DNA of 64,000 nucleotides. Origin: Pragia fontium DSM 5563 = ATCC 49100. GTDB lineage: Bacteria; Pseudomonadota; Gammaproteobacteria; Enterobacterales; Enterobacteriaceae. Position numbers and translations under genes: made by a program. Under the pieces are notes generated by a model, which was not told the origin of the DNA, searched no databases, and saw only the letters and a list, made by a program, of their open reading frames with translations. The stretch spans positions 88,544-152,543 of the forward strand of contig NZ_FOLW01000009.1 of the NCBI RefSeq assembly GCF_900112475.1, read 5' to 3'. This document shows, piece by piece, positions 29,308 through 39,174 of this stretch. Numbering within the stretch: the first letter of the stretch is position 1; each line of letters starts with the position of its first letter.

Positions 29308-31184
29308 TATTGCAGCACGCCTTTAGCGCCGTATCGCTGCATAATGGCTTCTTGCGTTCTGGCGATAATACGGAAGGCATCTTTCAAATGGTTCCGCTCA
29401 AACTGAGTCAGGCTATCTGGCGCAATATGATTGCTGACGGGTTGGCTGGCTTTCAGGGATTGTAATTGATGGGTGAACCTCACGTTGTTAATAAAATCAA
29501 ACGCCTTAAGCAGCTCTTTGTGGGTGGCATGACTAATGATTTGATGTTCTGCCGAATATTGGAGCCGATCGGCAGTGCCGGGCAGCAGCGTACCGGCATC
29601 GAGGGCATACAGGCGCGACAGCTCAACAATTAAATTGACCGCCTGTTTTTTAATATTGAATACGCTGAGATTATCGCCATTTTTAACCAGAACGAACTGA
29701 CGGAACATACCCAGAGGTGGGCTGACTCGTAGGCTATTGGCCGCCAAAATACGCAGAAAGCGTCCGTTATTTTTCAATAGTGGCGTAATGCTCTGTTGTA
29801 ATGAATGAAACAGCGGTTTAGCACCGTATAGAAAACGCAGATCGAGAAAAATCGAAGCGTTTAGCAGCGATTCGGGGTCGGAATGAATAATCCACTGTTG
29901 GTACTGTTGTTGCCACTGGGTCAGTGACTGACACCAGCGTGGATTGGTTGCCATAATATGTCCGGGGCAGAGGGGATAGCCGCACTCGGCCAAACCATAG
30001 CAAACATAGTCGGCTAACTGGCGAAAATAGCTGATTTCTTCTGCTTGCGGTGTTCGCTCAAGAATTAACGCATTATCCTGATCGGAATTCAGATGGATTT
30101 CATGGCGCGCTTGCGAGCCAGCGACAAACCAGGCATAAGCGCAAGGGGCTGGGCCAAATTGCCGTTCGGCCAGTTGTAGTAACCGTTTATTAAAGGCATC
30201 GGCAATCAGCGTCATCATCTGCTGTAACTGGCGTGGATGGATAGCTGATTCCACCAATGATTCAAACACCGCTTGGCGCTGTAGCGTTAGGGCTTTGAGT
30301 CCCGCCAAATTCTCCTGCCGGTAAATCCGACTAATCAAGTAGATCGCCTGTACGCTATTTTTTACTACCAGGCTGGTGGCGGTCACCACACCCACCACCT
30401 GTTTATCGCGGGTGACGGGCAAGCTGCGAACATTGTGCTGCATCATCATCTCAACCGCGGTTAACACCGAAGCGTGGTATTCAATGGTCACCGGATTGAC
30501 GGTCATGACTGTGCTAACCGGCGAGTCCAGTGCGACGCCGGTCGCCACTACCCGCTTCGTCAGGTCGCGATCGGTAATAATTCCCAATAGTTTTTGACCG
30601 TCCATGATCAGCGCAGAAGAGCGATGTTGCTCCACCATCTGTTGTGCGGTTTGTCTGATGGTGACCGTTGGTGCCACAATCGCCATTTGGCTATTGAGCA
30701 CGCTGGAGACCTGCTTGAGATAGACAATATCATCGTTGAACGCTGTCGGTGTTAGTATGGCGCTAGCCAGGCGGTTACCTTCATGATGGGCAAAATGCGC
30801 ACGCAGTTCGGCGGAATTTTCCATGACCGATATCAGGGTTGCTTTGGGAATACAGTACAGCAAACTGTTTTCTATGGCGGTGACCTGATATTGCTCCCCA
30901 TCGGTAGCGGAACGCATTAACTGACTAAAGCCAAAGATATCGCCGGTTGCTAATCGAGCTCGTAGGCTATTGTCGGCGGTGTGTCGTTGTTCAACGGCGC
31001 CGGTTCTGACCAGATACAGACCGTAGCCGATTAATTGTTCTGGCGGAAGTTGCTCACCGGTGGTGAGGTAGACGATTTCAATATGCCCGGCAATGGTATT
31101 CAGTAAGGCTTCCGGCAGCTTATCAAAGGGATCTTTTTGCGCCAGAAACGTTTGGATCATTGGGAATAATGAGGGATCTGTCAT
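29307..31184 (-). CDS. cNMP-binding/CBS/DUF294 nucleotidyltransferase-like regulator
   Basis: A 625-residue soluble signalling protein. Order: a cyclic-nucleotide-binding-like domain (about 15-130, with ARLATGDIFGFSQLM), two CBS repeats (about 155-275, SSALIMDGQKLLGIITDRDL and VRSLPVTRDKQVVGVVTATS), a DUF294 nucleotidyltransferase fold (GSQARHEIHLNSDQDNALIL, about 360-380) and a DUF294 C-terminal helical domain. It likely senses nucleotide or adenylate levels. It sits between the symporter gene and the exonuclease, separated from the symporter by a hairpin. Confidence 0.87.
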   Translation of the reverse strand: MTDPSLFPMIQTFLAQKDPFDKLPEALLNTIAGHIEIVYLTTGEQLPPEQLIGYGLYLVRTGAVEQRHTADNSLRARLATGDIFGFSQLMRSATDGEQYQVTAIENSLLYCIPKATLISVMENSAELRAHFAHHEGNRLASAILTPTAFNDDIVYLKQVSSVLNSQMAIVAPTVTIRQTAQQMVEQHRSSALIMDGQKLLGIITDRDLTKRVVATGVALDSPVSTVMTVNPVTIEYHASVLTAVEMMMQHNVRSLPVTRDKQVVGVVTATSLVVKNSVQAIYLISRIYRQENLAGLKALTLQRQAVFESLVESAIHPRQLQQMMTLIADAFNKRLLQLAERQFGPAPCAYAWFVAGSQARHEIHLNSDQDNALILERTPQAEEISYFRQLADYVCYGLAECGYPLCPGHIMATNPRWCQSLTQWQQQYQQWIIHSDPESLLNASIFLDLRFLYGAKPLFHSLQQSITPLLKNNGRFLRILAANSLRVSPPLGMFRQFVLVKNGDNLSVFNIKKQAVNLIVELSRLYALDAGTLLPGTADRLQYSAEHQIISHATHKELLKAFDFINNVRFTHQLQSLKASQPVSNHIAPDSLTQFERNHLKDAFRIIARTQEAIMQRYGAKGVLQ

Positions 31185-31205
31185 TGTTTAATTTCGCTTT
31201 TGCTA

Positions 31206-31236
31206 ATGGCGATCCTCTATTTGCGAGGATCGCCAT
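31206..31236. other. Intercistronic hairpin between symporter and cNMP/CBS genes
   Basis: ATGGCGATCCTC-tatttgc-GAGGATCGCCAT is a perfect 12-bp inverted repeat 10 bases after the symporter stop (minus strand). No T-run follows, so it is more likely an mRNA-end stabiliser or partial attenuator that sets lower expression of the regulator than of the transporter. Confidence 0.6.
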
Positions 31237-31245
31237 ATCTCACGG

Positions 31246-32949
31246 TTAAGCTTCTTCGGTTGTGTTCTGTTGTAATTCGGGCCGTTTCATCAGTTCTTTA
31301 CCCATACTGTAGAAAACATAGGCCAAAATAATCGCGGCACAGACGTAGTAGCCATACATCACATACTGGGGCGCATCCTGAGCCAGGAATACATACATAG
31401 AAATTGACCCCAGAACAATTAATAGCGCTACGGGCCAGACCAATCCCCACGGCGTAATGTCCACTTGTTTAGTGTATTCGGCTTCGTAAGGAGTGTTGGC
31501 CGGGAAGAAGTAGCCAATCGTCAGCATAAATACCACGTTCAGCACAAACAAGATGCCGACCAGATGGAAGAAATGGATATCAACCTTGATGATAAAGTTA
31601 CAGATGATGTAAGCGGTCATACCAAACAGGAGCCCTAGCTTAGCGGCAATGGCCGGTACACGTTTGGTCATTAGACCCACCATCACCACGCTTAAAATAG
31701 GCGCGTTAAAGATTCCCTGTAACTGTTGGATAAGGTAGAACAATCCATCCGGTGCGTTGGCCACTAGCGGCGCAACTAACATGGTGACCAATGCCAGACC
31801 CAGCCCTAAATATTTACCGACGGCGACGGTTTGTGCTTCGGTTGCATCTGGTTTTAACCGCTTGCGGTAAATATTGACGGTAAACAGGGTTACGGAGGAG
31901 TTGAGGCCACCGCTAAACGTGGAGAATACGGCTCCAACCACCACTGCGGCAAAGAAGCCGACCAGAAACTCCGGCAGTACCAGCTGAACCAGACGTGGAT
32001 AGGCATTATCCGGATTATCCAGATGTCCCTGAAAAATATGGAAGGCGATAATGCCGGGTAAAATGATAATGGTAGGAATAATCAGCTTAAACAGTGCGCA
32101 GAGCATGACGCCCTTTTGCCCTTCCGCCAGATTTTTAGCCGCCAGCGATTTCTGTACAATCGACTGGTTGGTACACCAGAAGAACATGTTGGAGATAATC
32201 ACTCCGGTAAACAGGGTTGAGAAAGGCACCAGCGATTCTTCATCACCTATTGAGTTAAATTTGTCCGGATTAGCCTGATAAACGTCGCTTAATCCGGCCC
32301 AAATATCACCGTTGCCAACGTAGGCTAAAGCAAACAAAGTGACCATCAGACCGCCGATAATCAGGCCAGCACCATTGATGGTATCGGCAATGGCAATCGC
32401 CTTAATCCCACCGAGAATGGCGTAGACTGCGCCTAACCCGCCGACGCCCCACACCATAATCCAGAGCGCGGTGGTTTTATCGATTTGGAATACATGCGAT
32501 ACCTGAAACAGGCTTTCCAGTGCGATAGCGCCGGTATATAGCACGATGGGCAGCAGTGAGATCACGTACATCCCAAGGAACAGGATTGAAGTGATCATCA
32601 GTGTATCTCTATCAAAGCGGCGTTCGAGAAACTCCGGAATATTAGAGATACCCAGTTTGAGATATTTGGGCAGGAAATAGAGACCAAAAGCGACGATAGC
32701 GATGGCGGCCATCACTTCCCATGCCATAACGATAAAGCCGGTTCTGAAGGCTAAACCGTTAAGACCGACCAGATGCTCGGTAGACAGGTTCATCAGCAGC
32801 ATTGAGCCGCCGATAAAAACGCCGGTCAGGGTGCGACCACCGAGGAAATAGCCCTCGGTAGAGTCGGTCAGATGGGCATGACGTGTTTTATACCAAGCGA
32901 TGCCAGCTACCAGCAGGGTAAAACCAGCAAACGAAAGAAATGCTAACAT
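31246..32949 (-). CDS. Sodium:solute symporter (SSS/SLC5 family), probable inositol importer
   Basis: A 567-residue protein with about 14 membrane helices, very similar in motifs to E. coli YidK and vSGLT-type sodium/sugar symporters (EGYFLGGRTLTGVFIGGSML, NLSTEHLVGLNG, FSTFSGGLNSSVTLF). Its position between iolG and the other iol genes, and the absence of another transporter in the cluster, make a sodium-coupled cyclitol substrate likely, as for human SMIT. The substrate is inferred from context only. Confidence 0.85.
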   Translation of the reverse strand: MLAFLSFAGFTLLVAGIAWYKTRHAHLTDSTEGYFLGGRTLTGVFIGGSMLLMNLSTEHLVGLNGLAFRTGFIVMAWEVMAAIAIVAFGLYFLPKYLKLGISNIPEFLERRFDRDTLMITSILFLGMYVISLLPIVLYTGAIALESLFQVSHVFQIDKTTALWIMVWGVGGLGAVYAILGGIKAIAIADTINGAGLIIGGLMVTLFALAYVGNGDIWAGLSDVYQANPDKFNSIGDEESLVPFSTLFTGVIISNMFFWCTNQSIVQKSLAAKNLAEGQKGVMLCALFKLIIPTIIILPGIIAFHIFQGHLDNPDNAYPRLVQLVLPEFLVGFFAAVVVGAVFSTFSGGLNSSVTLFTVNIYRKRLKPDATEAQTVAVGKYLGLGLALVTMLVAPLVANAPDGLFYLIQQLQGIFNAPILSVVMVGLMTKRVPAIAAKLGLLFGMTAYIICNFIIKVDIHFFHLVGILFVLNVVFMLTIGYFFPANTPYEAEYTKQVDITPWGLVWPVALLIVLGSISMYVFLAQDAPQYVMYGYYVCAAIILAYVFYSMGKELMKRPELQQNTTEEA

Positions 32950-33043
32950 AGGGGTACTCCATTCGGTTTATCATCTCTACCGCTCGGCAGATATATGATA
33001 TGTCCGTGTTAATAAGGTACGTGTGTTGAGCGTGGTATTTAGC

Positions 33044-34030
33044 TTATAACGCAACGCATTTACCGCTTTTCATTGATTCCAGTGCCTTATCTGCCAGATA
33101 AAGCGCGCGTTCACCGTCGATGCCGGAGCATTCTGGACTCGCTCGCCCAGCCAGAACATCAATAAAGTGTTGCCACTCTGCCGCATAAGCTGCGCTATAG
33201 CGTTGGAGGAAGAAGTGTTCTGGTTTTGCCGCAGTACAGCCGGTCTGATCCCACTGTTCTACGCTGTTCTCTTTAATATTGGTGGCGGTCAGAACGCCTT
33301 TTTCACCATGAAGCTCAAGACGCTGGTCATAGCCATAGCCGGAACGTCGACTGTTCACAATGGTGGCCATGGCGCCGGAAGGGAATTTGATGACGATAAA
33401 TGCGGTATCAATATCGCCAGCCTGCCCAATGGCGGGATCGACCAGATTGCTGCCCTGCGCAAATATGGATTCCGGCTCTTCACCGATGATAAAACGCGCC
33501 ATATCAAAGTCATGGATAGTCATATCGCGGAACATACCGCCGGAGACGCGGACATACTCTGCCGGAGGAGGGGAAGGATCGCGGGAAATAATCAGCAGCG
33601 ATTCGGCTTTGCCGATATTCCCGGCTTGTGCCAGCGTTTTGACCTGTCTGAATTGAGGGTCATAACGGCGATTAAAACCAATGAACAAGGGGACTTTTTG
33701 TTGTTCGACGACTTTCAAACAGTGACGAACTCGGTCGATATCCAGATGAACCGGCTTTTCACAGAAAATTGCTTTGTTATGTTTGGCGGCCAGTTCAATT
33801 AGATCGGCATGGGTATCCGTTGCTGACGCAATCAGTACCGCATGTACTTGTGGGTCGTTCATGGCTGATTCAACATCCTGAACCTTAGCCTGATATTTTT
33901 CTGCCAGCTCAGCAGCGGCACTCTGGTTTGGATCAATAACAGAGTAAATCCGGCTTTCTTTATGAGCGGCAATATTCACGGCATGAACCTGACCAATTCG
34001 CCCGGCGCCAAATAATGCAATGTTAAACAT
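33044..34030 (-). CDS. iolG: IolG, inositol 2-dehydrogenase
   Basis: A 328-residue Gfo/Idh/MocA oxidoreductase. Rossmann motif FGAGRIGQVHAVN, EKP motif (FCEKPVHLD), and catalytic DMTIHDFDMARF with the conserved Asp and His. It oxidises myo-inositol to 2-keto-myo-inositol with NAD. It is transcribed toward the symporter, 94 bases apart, and separated from iolD by a terminator, so it probably has its own promoter in the 34.03-34.40 kb gap. Confidence 0.92.
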   Translation of the reverse strand: MFNIALFGAGRIGQVHAVNIAAHKESRIYSVIDPNQSAAAELAEKYQAKVQDVESAMNDPQVHAVLIASATDTHADLIELAAKHNKAIFCEKPVHLDIDRVRHCLKVVEQQKVPLFIGFNRRYDPQFRQVKTLAQAGNIGKAESLLIISRDPSPPPAEYVRVSGGMFRDMTIHDFDMARFIIGEEPESIFAQGSNLVDPAIGQAGDIDTAFIVIKFPSGAMATIVNSRRSGYGYDQRLELHGEKGVLTATNIKENSVEQWDQTGCTAAKPEHFFLQRYSAAYAAEWQHFIDVLAGRASPECSGIDGERALYLADKALESMKSGKCVAL

Positions 34031-34407
34031 AAATATTCCTCGATATACCAGTATCCTATAAAAATTGTTATCAAACCGTGAGTTAGAGAAAACTCCCTTT
34101 CTCTTTGGCCTGACCCCCGTCGCATTTTTACGACGTTTTCTTTTCGCGTGTTATCCACCGAATTCATAGCTCTTAATAAAACATTTATTTCAATAAAGTT
34201 AAAAATGAAAGTTATGTTTTTGTAGCTTGGTTAACATTTTCATAAGAAAACGAGATGAAAATGATAATGGCATCACGAAAATTCGCGCGTGCCTGCCGTT
34301 TTTTAGTAGGCTGGTACTGAGTTTGTGGTTAAAAAACTAGGGGTTTTAATAAAAGCGAGAGGGTTACATTGTATGAAATGTTTGTTTCGATTTGTTCGGC
34401 GGCGGAT
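34031..34407. promoter_or_regulatory. Upstream region of iolG
   Basis: About 375 AT-rich bases. They contain a perfect inverted repeat CATTTTCAT (34235-34243) / ATGAAAATG (34255-34263) and an ACATTTATTTC stretch (about 34183-34195) resembling half of the candidate IolR motif. The minus-strand promoter of iolG must lie here; no gene is credible. Confidence 0.45.
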
Positions 34408-34441
34408 AAAAAAGCCCTTCAGGAGCGATCTCCTGAAGGGC
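34408..34441 (-). terminator. Terminator after iolD
   Basis: Minus strand: GCCCTTCAGGAG-atcg-CTCCTGAAGGGC followed by TTTTTT. A strong intrinsic terminator about 20 bases after the iolD stop. It separates the iolA-iolD transcript from iolG. Confidence 0.92.
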
Positions 34442-34461
34442 GATTGATAGTGGCATATGGC

Positions 34462-36396
34462 TTAGTATTGCCGAGCCTGAGTTTTGACCATCCGCTGAAT
34501 TTCTTTAGCGGCCTGTTCAATTTCCGGTTTATCGGCGAGCTGAGCGGTGCCGGTTCGCCACCATGCGTCATAGCCATGGGTCATGGTTTTCGGCAAGACT
34601 TTAATATCAATCAATGCCGGTTCCGGACAGGCCTGAGCCGCTGCCAGCGCGGCTAATAGCGAGTCTTTATCATTGGCTCGCCAGGCTTTACAGCCATAGC
34701 TTTCGGCATTTTTAGCAAAGTCTACCTTAACCAGCGGGCCGTTCATCAAACCGGTGCTGGGGTTTCGATGTCGATTCTCGGTACCAAAGCTGCCCATACC
34801 CTGACTCATTTGCAAATTATTGATACAGCCAAAGCCAGCATTATCAAACAGCAAAATGATAACTTTAATGCCTTCCTGAACCGCGGTTTGTAGTTCGGAA
34901 TGGAGCATCATATAGGCGCCATCACCCACCAAGCTATACACCGGCTGTTTTGGGCTGGCGAGCTTCGCACCAACTGCCGCTGCGACTTCGTAACCCATAC
35001 AGGAGTAGCCATATTCCAGATGATAGGTATCAGGTTCTCGAGGGTTCCAAAGCCGTTGTAGATCGCCGGGAAGCGAGCCTGAGGCGCCGACAACAATGGC
35101 ATTGCTTTCTAAATGCGCATCCAACAGGCCAAGGGCTTCGGTCTGAGTGAGATGGGTCTGTAGCGTGTGCCGATATTCATCAAGCTTATCGTCCAGATGA
35201 CCTGAAATTTCCGGTACTAATCCTGGCGCATCACTGATAGCGAATAAACGCTGCCGTTCCTGATGCCAGTCGCGGCGGGCCTGTTCAATTTCAGTTTGCC
35301 ACTGGCTACGATAAGATTGTGCAGCTAACCGCTGACTTAATGCCTGTAGCGCTGATTTGGCATCGGCCACCACCGGCACTGCATCTAATTTGCAGGCGTC
35401 AAACGGTGCAACGTTCAGCGTCAGAAATTCGACGTCCGGATGTTGGAATAACGATTTAGATGCCGTGGTAAAATCGGTGAAGCGGGTTCCTACGCCAATA
35501 ATCAAATCGGCTTCTTTCGCCAGTTGATTGGCTGACAAGCAGCCGGTAACACCAATTCCACCGCAGTTTAATGGATGCTCAGCAATCACTGCGCTTTTTC
35601 CCGCCTGAGTTTCAGCAAACGGAATATTAAATTGCTCAGCAAACTGCCGGAAAGCCTCGTGGGCTTCAGAATAGCGTACGCCACCGCCGCAAATCAGTAA
35701 CGGACGTTTTTTGCGGCTGATCAGATTGATGGCATCATCGAGCATCGCTTCGCTGGCCGGACGTCGTTCTATCCGATGTACCCGTTTGGCGAAAAAGCTC
35801 TCTGGAAAATCCCAGACTTCACCTTGTACATCCTGCGGTAAGCAGAGCGTAACGGCACCGGTGTCTGCCGGATCGGTCAGCACGCGCATTGCGTTGATGG
35901 CCGCACTCATCAGTTGCTCCGGTCGGGTGATCCTATCCCAGTAGCGGCTAACCGGTTTAAAGCAGTCGTTGGTGCTGATAGAGCTGTCGTAGTATTGCTC
36001 CACCTGCTGTAAGACTGGGTCAGGTTGACGGCAGGCATAGACATCCCCCGGCAGTAAAAGCAGCGGGATGCGATTTGCGGTAGCCGTGGCTGCCGCAGTG
36101 ATCATATTGGCGGCACCCGGGCCGACGGAAGAGGTCACAGCATAGATTTTTTTACGCTTGTGTTGCTTAGCAAAACCGATGGCAATATGTGCCATCCCTT
36201 GTTCATTACACCCTTGATGGACAATCAGGTGACCGGGATTTTGCTCCAGCGCCTGACCAAGACCAACCACATTGCCATGGCCGAAAATGGTCATTACACC
36301 CTGTATAAAAGGCTGCTCTTTTCCGTCAACGCTCACATATTGCTGGTTAAGAAATGCAACCAGCGCCTGTGCTGTTGTCATTCGTTGAGTCATCAT
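34462..36396 (-). CDS. iolD: IolD, trihydroxycyclohexanedione acylhydrolase
   Basis: A 644-residue thiamine-diphosphate enzyme that opens the trihydroxycyclohexane-1,2-dione ring to 5-deoxy-glucuronate. The three-domain acetolactate-synthase fold is visible: [17 protein letters not shown] near the start, the FAD-like middle domain ([16 protein letters not shown]), and the ThDP motif [15 protein letters not shown]...NAGFG. GGGAG is 8 bases before ATG. It follows iolA by 21 bases and is in the same transcript. Confidence 0.95.
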   Translation of the reverse strand: MMTQRMTTAQALVAFLNQQYVSVDGKEQPFIQGVMTIFGHGNVVGLGQALEQNPGHLIVHQGCNEQGMAHIAIGFAKQHKRKKIYAVTSSVGPGAANMITAAATATANRIPLLLLPGDVYACRQPDPVLQQVEQYYDSSISTNDCFKPVSRYWDRITRPEQLMSAAINAMRVLTDPADTGAVTLCLPQDVQGEVWDFPESFFAKRVHRIERRPASEAMLDDAINLISRKKRPLLICGGGVRYSEAHEAFRQFAEQFNIPFAETQAGKSAVIAEHPLNCGGIGVTGCLSANQLAKEADLIIGVGTRFTDFTTASKSLFQHPDVEFLTLNVAPFDACKLDAVPVVADAKSALQALSQRLAAQSYRSQWQTEIEQARRDWHQERQRLFAISDAPGLVPEISGHLDDKLDEYRHTLQTHLTQTEALGLLDAHLESNAIVVGASGSLPGDLQRLWNPREPDTYHLEYGYSCMGYEVAAAVGAKLASPKQPVYSLVGDGAYMMLHSELQTAVQEGIKVIILLFDNAGFGCINNLQMSQGMGSFGTENRHRNPSTGLMNGPLVKVDFAKNAESYGCKAWRANDKDSLLAALAAAQACPEPALIDIKVLPKTMTHGYDAWWRTGTAQLADKPEIEQAAKEIQRMVKTQARQY

Positions 36397-36417
36397 TACT
36401 ACAACTCCCGTCTTCAG

Positions 36418-37929
36418 TTATTCAAGGGTTGGCATGACAAAACTGCTGGTGTGTTGCTCAAGGCGTACGCTTGCTGGCCAGCGGCTGGTGACGGTCTTCA
36501 TACGAGTATAGAAACGTACTCCATCGCCACCGTGGACATTTAATGGACCAAAAATGGACCGCTTCCAGCCGCCAAAACTATGGAATGCCATTGGCACCGG
36601 AATAGGAATATTAATGCCGATCATACCAGCCTGTACATCCTCGCTGAATTGGCGTGCGGTTTCACCATCGCGGGTAAAAATCGCGGTACCATTGCCATAC
36701 TGATGCTGATTAATCAGATTTAGGGCAGTGTTATAGTCAGGCACTCTGACAATGGATAACACTGGACCAAAGATCTCTTCCTGATAGATCGTCATATCTG
36801 GCGTAACGTTATCAAACAACGTTGGGCCAACAAAATAACCCTGCTCATGGCCTTTAACCGTGTAGTGACGGCCATCAATTTTTAGGGCTGCGCCTTGCGC
36901 TACACCACTTTGGATATAGTCACAGATCTTGGCTTTATGCTGGGAGGATATCACCGGACCCATATCGTTTTCTGGATTTTGTACCAGCCCCGGCCCTACA
37001 CGCATGTTAGCGATATGCTGCTCCAGACGCTTAACCAGCTTGTCTGCATTATCATCACCTACTGCTAAGACTACGGATAGCGCCATACAGCGTTCGCCGG
37101 CAGCGCCATATGCCGCGCCCATAATCGCGCTGGTCGCCATTTCCATATCGGCATCTGGCATCAAGATACAGTGGTTTTTGGCGCCGCCTAACGCCTGACA
37201 GCGTTTACCGTGTGTGGAAGCGGTTTGATAGATATATTCGGCGATAGGGGTGGAACCAACAAAACTCACGGCCTGCACCTGCGGGTGGGTTAACAGGACA
37301 TCTACGGCTTCTTTATCACCGTTGATCACGTTAAACACGCCGTTTGGTAGTCCGGCTTCTTTGAGTAGGGCTGCCAGCTCAAGGGCTAGAGAGGGATCTT
37401 TTTCCGACGGTTTAAGTATAAACGTATTCCCGGTAGCCAAAGAAATTGGGAACATCCACATAGGAACCATCGCCGGAAAGTTAAACGGTGTAATGCCGGC
37501 ACAAACGCCGAGAGGTTGCATTAGAGAATGACTATCAACGCCGGTACCGACGTTGGCGGAGTGCTCGCCTTTTTGCAGATGAGGAATGCCGCAGGCAAAT
37601 TCAACAACTTCTAACCCTCGGGTTAACTCTCCAACGGCGTCCGAATAAACTTTGCCATGCTCTTCGACAATGACTTTGGCTAATCGATCGAGGTTAGTTT
37701 CCAGCAGTGCTTTGAATTTAAACATCACTCTGGCTCGTTTCAATGGAGAGGCTTTGGCCCAACCAGGAAAGGCGAGTGACGCTGCGGAAATGGCTTGTTC
37801 TACTTCCGATGCGGTACTCATCACCACCTGACGGATCTGAGTACCAGTGGCAGGGTTATAGACCGGGCTGAAGCGCTGACTGCTACTGGCGGTGATTTGC
37901 CCGTTAACATAGTTTTGTATGGTTTCCAT
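36418..37929 (-). CDS. iolA: IolA/MmsA, (methyl)malonate-semialdehyde dehydrogenase (CoA-acylating)
   Basis: A 503-residue aldehyde dehydrogenase that converts malonate semialdehyde to acetyl-CoA and CO2, the last step of inositol breakdown. The catalytic cysteine lies in AAGERCMALSVV. Conserved PFNFPAMVPMWMFPISLATG and SFVGSTPIAEYIY regions are present. It is the first gene of the minus-strand iolA-iolD transcript and is divergent from iolR. Confidence 0.95.
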   Translation of the reverse strand: METIQNYVNGQITASSSQRFSPVYNPATGTQIRQVVMSTASEVEQAISAASLAFPGWAKASPLKRARVMFKFKALLETNLDRLAKVIVEEHGKVYSDAVGELTRGLEVVEFACGIPHLQKGEHSANVGTGVDSHSLMQPLGVCAGITPFNFPAMVPMWMFPISLATGNTFILKPSEKDPSLALELAALLKEAGLPNGVFNVINGDKEAVDVLLTHPQVQAVSFVGSTPIAEYIYQTASTHGKRCQALGGAKNHCILMPDADMEMATSAIMGAAYGAAGERCMALSVVLAVGDDNADKLVKRLEQHIANMRVGPGLVQNPENDMGPVISSQHKAKICDYIQSGVAQGAALKIDGRHYTVKGHEQGYFVGPTLFDNVTPDMTIYQEEIFGPVLSIVRVPDYNTALNLINQHQYGNGTAIFTRDGETARQFSEDVQAGMIGINIPIPVPMAFHSFGGWKRSIFGPLNVHGGDGVRFYTRMKTVTSRWPASVRLEQHTSSFVMPTLE

Positions 37930-37985
37930 TCTGTACCTCTGTTCACTTATTTATCAGTAGGATCTCTGGGGAGATGAATAGATAT

Positions 37986-38021
37986 GAAATATACATTTCA
38001 TTTTGGTGAAATATAAAATAA
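37986..38021. promoter_or_regulatory. Candidate IolR operators between iolA and iolR
   Basis: GAAATATACATTTC (37986-37999), followed 22 bp later by GAAATATAAAATAA (38008-38021). The first is a perfect GAAAT-N4-ATTTC palindrome and the second shares its left half. The same motif occurs before the second dehydrogenase. Position 57-92 bases before iolA suits a repressor site that would also affect iolR. Confidence 0.55.
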
Positions 38022-38229
38022 AAGTTAATTATTGTGATCGGTTTAATGTTTTATTTTTTTGGCTCTCTTGGCCGGAAACGTGAAACATAGGTAAATAGAA
38101 TGGCGGGATGTTCAGATAATCAGCAGCGAATCAATTATTTCATTTTCTGGCTTAATGGGAGCGAAAAGATTTCAAAACGGTGAAAGAAGGCACTACAATC
38201 ATACAACGCTAACTATTTTGGAGCAGACA

Positions 38230-39063
38230 ATGGCGGTTGCGACCACGCTGAATGAATTACAGGAAAAAATTCGAGCTCGCTATGGCGATCTCAGTAAACG
38301 GCTACAGCAGGTAGCCCGTTATGTATTGGATAATACCAATAGCGTGGCTTTTGATACCGTTGCGGTGATCGCCAAAGAGGCGTCTGTTCCACCATCGACC
38401 TTAATTCGTTTCGCCAATGCATTTGATTTCAGTGGATTTAATGAAATGAAACAGTTGTTTCGTATGCATTTGGTTGAGGAAACGGTTAGCTATACCGATC
38501 GCGCCCGTTTATTCCGTGAAATGGAAACGGAATCAGCGCCAGAAAGTCCCGTGGATATTCTTCAGGAATTTGCCCGCTCCAATTCCCAAGCGATGCAACA
38601 GCTTGCCGCTCGCGTAGCAGCGGATGATTTGCAAAAGGCGGTAGATTTGCTGGCGGAGGCCGACAATATTTATATTGTTGGGTTAAGGCGCTCATTTTGC
38701 GTTGCCACCTATCTGAGCTATGCTCTAAGCCATTTGGAATGTCGCCCTTTCTTGGTGACCGGTTTAGGTGGCATGTTCCGTGAACAGCTGAATCGCGTTG
38801 GGCCAAAAGATATTGTGGTATCCATTAGTTTCTCCCCCTATGCTGAAGAAACGGTGATGGTTAGTGAAATGGCTGCTCAGGCGGGAGCACGACAAATCGT
38901 GATTACCGATAGCCAGATCAGTCCGTTGGCCAGCTTTAGCGATGTCTGTTTTGTGGTTAAAGAGGCGCAGGTTGATGCGTTTCGTTCTTTATCCGCGACG
39001 CTGTGTTTGGTGCAGTCGTTAACCGTGGCGTTGGCTTATCGTCAGGGGAATTGTGGGGAATAG
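38230..39063 (+). CDS. iolR: IolR, RpiR-family repressor of the iol genes
   Basis: A protein of about 277 residues with an N-terminal RpiR-type helix-turn-helix (about 15-75, VAVIAKEASVPPSTLIRFANAFDFSGFNEMK) and a C-terminal SIS sugar-phosphate-binding domain (ADNIYIVGLRRSFCVATYLSYAL, DIVVSISFSPYAEETVMV). RpiR-type IolR proteins repress inositol genes and are relieved by a phosphorylated intermediate. ATG 38230 follows GGAG; the frame extends up to 38155 without a good site. It is divergent from iolA. Confidence 0.88.
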   Translation: MAVATTLNELQEKIRARYGDLSKRLQQVARYVLDNTNSVAFDTVAVIAKEASVPPSTLIRFANAFDFSGFNEMKQLFRMHLVEETVSYTDRARLFREMETESAPESPVDILQEFARSNSQAMQQLAARVAADDLQKAVDLLAEADNIYIVGLRRSFCVATYLSYALSHLECRPFLVTGLGGMFREQLNRVGPKDIVVSISFSPYAEETVMVSEMAAQAGARQIVITDSQISPLASFSDVCFVVKEAQVDAFRSLSATLCLVQSLTVALAYRQGNCGE

Positions 39064-39174
39064 GGTGGGGTGGTTTAAATAGCTAAGGTTTGTTATTTGG
39101 ACGTCATGTTATTCAGTTAGGTTTAACAGCAGCGGAAGTTTCGTCTACCATTAATACCGTGAATAAATCAACGT

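Noticed and set aside
33167..33802. A 211-codon plus-strand frame antisense to iolG
   Set aside because: The opposite strand encodes a complete IolG with all family motifs; the antisense frame is a by-product of its codon use.
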